A program made the translations under genes and the position numbers. Below the pieces are notes generated by a model. The model did not search any database. It was not told where the DNA came from and saw only the letters and a program-made list of their open reading frames with translations. A stretch of DNA of 64,000 bases, taken from contig NZ_JAAWWD010000064.1 in the NCBI RefSeq assembly GCF_021404545.1, positions 30,218 through 94,217 of the forward strand. The letters are read 5' to 3'. The DNA comes from Aestuariivita sp. GTDB lineage: Bacteria > Pseudomonadota > Alphaproteobacteria > Rhodobacterales > Rhodobacteraceae. This document shows, piece after piece, positions 60,503-64,000 of this stretch; the first letter of the stretch is position 1; every line of letters starts with the position of its first letter.

Positions 60503-60597
60503 GATGGCGTCCTTCTGAACCGCGAGAGTGGCGGGACGTCCATAAATTTGCAAGACATCGCATGCGACACCGTTGTGCATGAGACGGCTTTCCCTGT

Positions 60598-60633
60598 CCG
60601 AAAAAGTAGTTTAATACTAAACCAATTTTTCGG
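60598..60633. promoter_or_regulatory. 36-bp dyad upstream of maeB
   Basis: Outer arms CCGAAAAA/TTTTTCGG and inner arms GTTTA/TAAAC share the same centre around ATAC, with three partly paired bases between. It ends 15 bases before the maeB start and lies between divergent transcription units. It may be an operator for either side or a 5'-leader hairpin. Confidence 0.6.
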
Positions 60634-60648
60634 GAGAGGAACCCAAGG

Positions 60649-62922
60649 ATGTCCGACAACCAAACGCTCAGACAGGCGGCGCTGTTTTATCATGAGCATC
60701 CGAAACCCGGAAAACTCGAGATCCGGGCCACCAAACCCATGGCCAACGGTCGGGACCTGGCGCGCGCCTATTCACCCGGCGTGGCCGAAGCCTGTATCGA
60801 GATCAAAAACGATCCGGCCAATGCCGCGCGGTTTACCGCACGGGGCAATCTGGTGGCGGTGGTCACCAATGGCTCGGCGGTGCTGGGATTGGGCAATATC
60901 GGCGCGCTGGCCTCCAAACCGGTGATGGAAGGCAAGGCGGTCCTTTTTAAGAAGTTCGCCAATATCGACTGTTTCGACATTGAGCTGGACGAGGCCGATC
61001 CCGAAAAGCTGGCCGAGATTGTCTGTGCCCTGGGTCCGACCTTCGGGGCGATCAATCTCGAAGACATCAAAGCGCCGGATTGTTTCATTGTCGAAAAAAT
61101 CTGCCGTGAGCGGATGAATATCCCGGTGTTTCACGATGACCAGCACGGCACCGCCATCGTGGTGGGCGCGGCGGCCAAGAACGCATTGCATGTCACCGGC
61201 AAAAAGTTTGAGGAGATCAAACTCGTCTCTACCGGGGGGGGCGCGGCCGGGATTGCCTGCCTGAACATGTTGCTGAAACTGGGGCTCAGGCGGGAAAACA
61301 TCTGGCTCTGCGATGTTCACGGGCTGGTCCATGAGGGCCGCGATGTGGATATGAACCCGCAGAAGGCGGCCTTCGCCCAACCCTCCGACCTGCGCACGCT
61401 GGATCAGGTGATCGACGGGGCGGATCTGTTTCTGGGTCTGTCGGGCCCCAACGTGCTCAGCCAGTCGATGGTCGGACGCATGGCGCAGAAACCGATTGTC
61501 TTTGCGCTGGCCAATCCCACGCCCGAGATCCTGCCCGAGGACGTGCGCGCGGTCGCCCCCGACGCGATCATCGCCACGGGTCGCAGCGATTTTCCCAATC
61601 AAGTCAATAACGTGCTGTGTTTCCCGTTCATCTTTCGCGGCGCATTGGACGCGGGCGCGACCGAGATCAACGACGCGATGCAGCTGGCCTGCATCGACGG
61701 GATCGCCGAATTGGCCCGCGCCACGACCTCGGCCGAGGCGGCCGCGGCCTATCGCGGCGAGCAACTCACCTTCGGGCCGGATTATCTGATCCCCAAACCG
61801 TTCGACCCGCGCCTGATCGGCGTCGTCTCGACCGCTGTGGCCCGCGCGGCAATGCAAACCGGTGTGGCCGCCCGGCCCATCGCGGACATGGAGGCCTATA
61901 AGCAAGGCCTCGACGGGTCGGTTTTCAAGTCCGCGCTGATCATGCGACCCGTATTCGAGGCCGCGCGCACCGCCACGCGGCGCATCGTCTTTGCCGAGGG
62001 TGAGGATGAGCGCGTGCTGCGCGCAAGCCAGGCGATGCTGGAAGAGACCACCGAAAAGCCCATCCTGATCGGCAGGCCCGAAGTGATCGAGACGCGGTGC
62101 GAACGCTATGGGCTGACCATCCGACCAGGCCGGGACTTTGAGGTGGTGAACCCCGAAAACGATCCGCGGTACCGCGACTATTGGGGCACCTACCATCAGG
62201 TCATGGCACGGCGGGGTGTGACCCCGGATCTCGCCCGCGCGGTTCTGCGCACCAATACGACCGCGATTGGTGCGGTGATGGTGCATCGGGATGAGGCCGA
62301 CAGCCTTATCTGCGGCACCTTCGGGCAGTATCTGTGGCATCTGAACTATGTCACCCAGCTTCTGGGTGGGCCGGGGGTCCACCCCGTGGGCGCGCTGTCG
62401 CTGATGATCCTGGAGGATGGCCCCTTGTTCGTGGCCGACACCCAGGTGCATCCCGAACCCACGCCAGAGCAGATCGCCGAAACCGTAACCGCGGCCGCGC
62501 GCCATGTGCGCCGCTTTGGTCTGGAACCGAATGTGGCGATTTGCTCGCATTCGCAATTCGGAAATCTCGACACCGCCTCGGGCAGACGCACCCGGGCGGC
62601 TATCGACATCCTGGATGGGGAGCCGCGCGACTTCTGCTACGAAGGCGAGATGCATATCGACGCAGCCCTCGATCCCGAGCTGCGGAGCCGGATCTTTCCC
62701 GAAAACCGCATGCAGGGCACCGCGAACGTTCTGGTCTTTGCCAACTCCGATGCGGCGTCTGGGGTGCGCAACATCCTGAAAATGCGCGCAGGCGGGCTGG
62801 AGGTCGGGCCGATCCTGATGGGCATGGGCAACCGCGCCCATATCGTGACACCCTCGATCACCGCACGCGGCCTCTTGAACATGGGTGCCATCGCGGGCAC
62901 GCCGGTGGCCCATTACGGGTGA
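60649..62922 (+). CDS. maeB: NADP-dependent malic enzyme (MaeB type)
   Basis: 757 residues, the long bacterial form. The malic enzyme part (1-430) shows [52 protein letters not shown] and [20 protein letters not shown] for NADP. The C-terminal part (about 440-757) is a phosphotransacetylase-like domain ([37 protein letters not shown]), usually allosteric and binding acetyl-CoA. It makes pyruvate from malate. GGGAGAGG precedes the start. Confidence 0.95.
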   Translation: MSDNQTLRQAALFYHEHPKPGKLEIRATKPMANGRDLARAYSPGVAEACIEIKNDPANAARFTARGNLVAVVTNGSAVLGLGNIGALASKPVMEGKAVLFKKFANIDCFDIELDEADPEKLAEIVCALGPTFGAINLEDIKAPDCFIVEKICRERMNIPVFHDDQHGTAIVVGAAAKNALHVTGKKFEEIKLVSTGGGAAGIACLNMLLKLGLRRENIWLCDVHGLVHEGRDVDMNPQKAAFAQPSDLRTLDQVIDGADLFLGLSGPNVLSQSMVGRMAQKPIVFALANPTPEILPEDVRAVAPDAIIATGRSDFPNQVNNVLCFPFIFRGALDAGATEINDAMQLACIDGIAELARATTSAEAAAAYRGEQLTFGPDYLIPKPFDPRLIGVVSTAVARAAMQTGVAARPIADMEAYKQGLDGSVFKSALIMRPVFEAARTATRRIVFAEGEDERVLRASQAMLEETTEKPILIGRPEVIETRCERYGLTIRPGRDFEVVNPENDPRYRDYWGTYHQVMARRGVTPDLARAVLRTNTTAIGAVMVHRDEADSLICGTFGQYLWHLNYVTQLLGGPGVHPVGALSLMILEDGPLFVADTQVHPEPTPEQIAETVTAAARHVRRFGLEPNVAICSHSQFGNLDTASGRRTRAAIDILDGEPRDFCYEGEMHIDAALDPELRSRIFPENRMQGTANVLVFANSDAASGVRNILKMRAGGLEVGPILMGMGNRAHIVTPSITARGLLNMGAIAGTPVAHYG

Positions 62923-62929
62923 GGCGTAG

Positions 62930-62947
62930 GGCGGGACTTGTCCCGCC
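62930..62947. repeat. GTAGGGCGGGAC palindromic element, fourth copy
   Basis: GGCGGGAC-TT-GTCCCGCC, preceded by GTAG, eight bases after the maeB stop. It probably also acts as the maeB terminator. Confidence 0.75.
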
Positions 62948-63060
62948 ACCCACTCGGCATATTCGATGCGCAAGACGGGCCCGCGCGCCGAGCATGAAAG
63001 GGCCGCCAAAGGCCCGCATCGACCTTGTTCACCTGCTTTCAATGGTGTGATGCCGCAGGC

Positions 63061-63360
63061 ATGAGATTCGCGGTTTTGGCTGACATCCATGGCAACTTGA
63101 CTGCTTTAGACGCGGTTCTGCGGAACATGGAGGCGCTTGAGATCTCGACCGCTGTGAACCTCGGCGATTTTTTCAGCGGTCCGCTCGACCCCACGACAAC
63201 CGCTTCGATCCTGATGGAACGTGATTTCATATCGATCCGGGGGACTCATGACAGATACCTCATTGAACAACACAGCGTGGATATGGCCCATCGGACGGGG
63301 TCGGCTTCGATCAACTGGAAGGAGTCCACCTTGATTGGATAGCCGGCCTGCCCGTCAAAA
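63061..63360 (+). pseudogene. Frameshifted, truncated metallophosphoesterase
   Basis: The N-terminal 75 codons read as a YfcE-type metallophosphoesterase: MRFAVLADIHGNLTALDAVL, NLGDFFSGPLDP, then GTHDRYLIEQ. The frame then runs into a stop at 63342. Reading the -1 frame from about 63288 instead gives PSDGVGFDQLEGVHLDWIAG followed by LPV, which is the expected continuation of the family; one missing C in GGCCCATCGG would explain it. After about 63357 even this similarity ends, where a normal protein has another 130 or so residues. The metal motif GNHD is GTHD. A sequencing error is possible for the shift but not for the missing end. Confidence 0.75.
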
Positions 63361-63494
63361 GAACCAACTCCAAACTGCAAACGCTCCGGCATAGCGACAC
63401 CAACGCGCAGCCGATCCCCCCTTGCCCTTTCCCCTCGCAGACAGTCATAAAGCCTGCGCGCGGAGGAGAATTGGCGTGAGGGAAGGACAACCAC

Positions 63495-64000
63495 ATGACG
63501 TACGCGGAGGTTTATGAAGGCTGGAAGGCCGATCCGGAGGGATTCTGGATGCAGGCGGCCGAGGCCATCGACTGGGATACCGCACCCAGCCGGGCGCTGA
63601 CCGACAAGGGCAATGGCCTTTACGAATGGTTCGCCGACGGTCGGGTCAACACCTGCTGGAACGCCGTCGACCGGCATGTGGAGGCCGGGCATGGCCACCG
63701 TGTTGCCATCATCCATGACAGCCCGATCACCCATACCAAGCACGAAATCACCTATGAGGAATTGCAGACCCGGGTCTCTCTCCTGGCAGGCGCCCTGCGC
63801 GCCAAGGGGATCGAGGCCGGTGACCGCGTCATAATCTACATGCCCATGGTGCCCGAGGCGCTGGAGGCAATGCTGGCCTGCGCGCGGATCGGCGCCATTC
63901 ATTCTGTGGGCTTTGGCGGGTTTGGGGCCATGACACTGGCCGGCCCCTGCCGTTGCCCACCAACAGGGCGCAGCCGGCCCCCCCGGGGCGGGACGGGGGC
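63495..64000 (+). CDS. prpE: Propionyl-CoA synthetase, 3' end outside window
   Basis: The window holds about 168 codons. MTYAEVYEGWKADPEGFWMQ, then DRHVEAGHGHRVAIIHDSP and EITYEELQTRVSLLAGAL match the N-terminal half of PrpE/acetyl-CoA synthetase-like enzymes, which activate propionate (or acetate) with ATP and CoA. The conserved continuation reaches GAIHSVGFGGFGA at about 63930. The last 70 bases keep an open frame but lose all similarity, and are extremely GC-rich. The ATP-binding and catalytic motifs lie beyond the window. GAAGGACAACC before the ATG supports the start. Confidence 0.8.
   Translation, partial: MTYAEVYEGWKADPEGFWMQAAEAIDWDTAPSRALTDKGNGLYEWFADGRVNTCWNAVDRHVEAGHGHRVAIIHDSPITHTKHEITYEELQTRVSLLAGALRAKGIEAGDRVIIYMPMVPEALEAMLACARIGAIHSVGFGGFGAMTLAGPCRCPPTGRSRPPRGGTG

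Noticed and set aside
60772..63090. 772-codon minus-strand frame over maeB
   Set aside because: Antisense shadow of a well-conserved gene; composition is His/Gly/Arg rich and no motif fits.

Overview
The window reads as chromosomal DNA of a marine or host-associated alphaproteobacterium of the Rhodobacteraceae (Roseobacter group). The inference rests on high GC, dense gene packing with many ATGA/TGATG overlaps, a soxBDAG sarcosine oxidase operon, TRAP transporters, several acyl-CoA catabolic clusters, and lineage-typical small families (DUF3572, DUF983, a DUF952 protein coupled to pyrD, SPOR proteins). I saw no rRNA, tRNA, phage, insertion sequence or CRISPR. No gene-free stretch exceeds 300 bases. 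Both ends cut genes: a RidA-like protein on the left and a propionyl-CoA synthetase on the right.

Layout. 0-9 kb: DUF3572-HAD-RidA; a PleD-like diguanylate cyclase whose first receiver domain has lost its phosphorylation residues; a stress cassette (EF-hand protein, ECF sigma, membrane anti-sigma candidate, CpxP-like protein); DUF983, NUDIX, a DMT exporter, a fatty acid desaturase and an XRE regulator. 9.3-14.1 kb: a carnitine catabolic locus (SDR, carnitine dehydrogenase fused to a thioesterase, BKACE enzyme, GlxA/AraC regulator) with an inverted DUF1203 gene inside it. 14.1-24.1 kb: a catabolic cluster of unknown substrate (VOC, thioesterase, acyl-CoA ligase, zinc/quinone dehydrogenase, DctPQM, second VOC, aldo/keto reductase), divergent from a TetR regulator that carries an N-terminal hotdog domain. 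24.3-29.9 kb: soxBDAG and a TetR regulator. 30-41 kb: MarR, an HMCES-type protein, TPR-sulfotransferase, secreted 5'-nucleotidase, DUF952/DUF1330-pyrD-ArsC, MATE pump, two thioesterases, MerR, ureohydrolase. 41.1-49.7 kb: a MerR-headed beta-oxidation operon (two acyl-CoA dehydrogenases, a small unknown, GST, thiolase, an unknown, FadJ-type protein). 49.8-55.8 kb: sulfotransferase, DMT transporter, acyl-CoA ligase, an M48-like pseudo-enzyme, a SPOR protein. 55.8-60.5 kb: pyrimidine nucleoside salvage (VOC-bicupin, cdd, deoA, deoB, upp). 60.6-64 kb: malic enzyme, a frameshifted phosphoesterase pseudogene, prpE.

How it works together. The carnitine locus should turn carnitine into glycine betaine and acetoacetate. 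The sox operon takes the later product sarcosine to glycine and a one-carbon unit. The two steps between betaine and sarcosine are not in the window. The beta-oxidation operon, acyl-CoA ligase, malic enzyme and prpE fit an organism living on fatty and organic acids. The least explained parts are the TRAP/ligase cluster with its hotdog-TetR regulator and perfect 16-bp operator-like palindrome, a 36-bp AT-rich dyad before maeB, and two intergenic repeat families.
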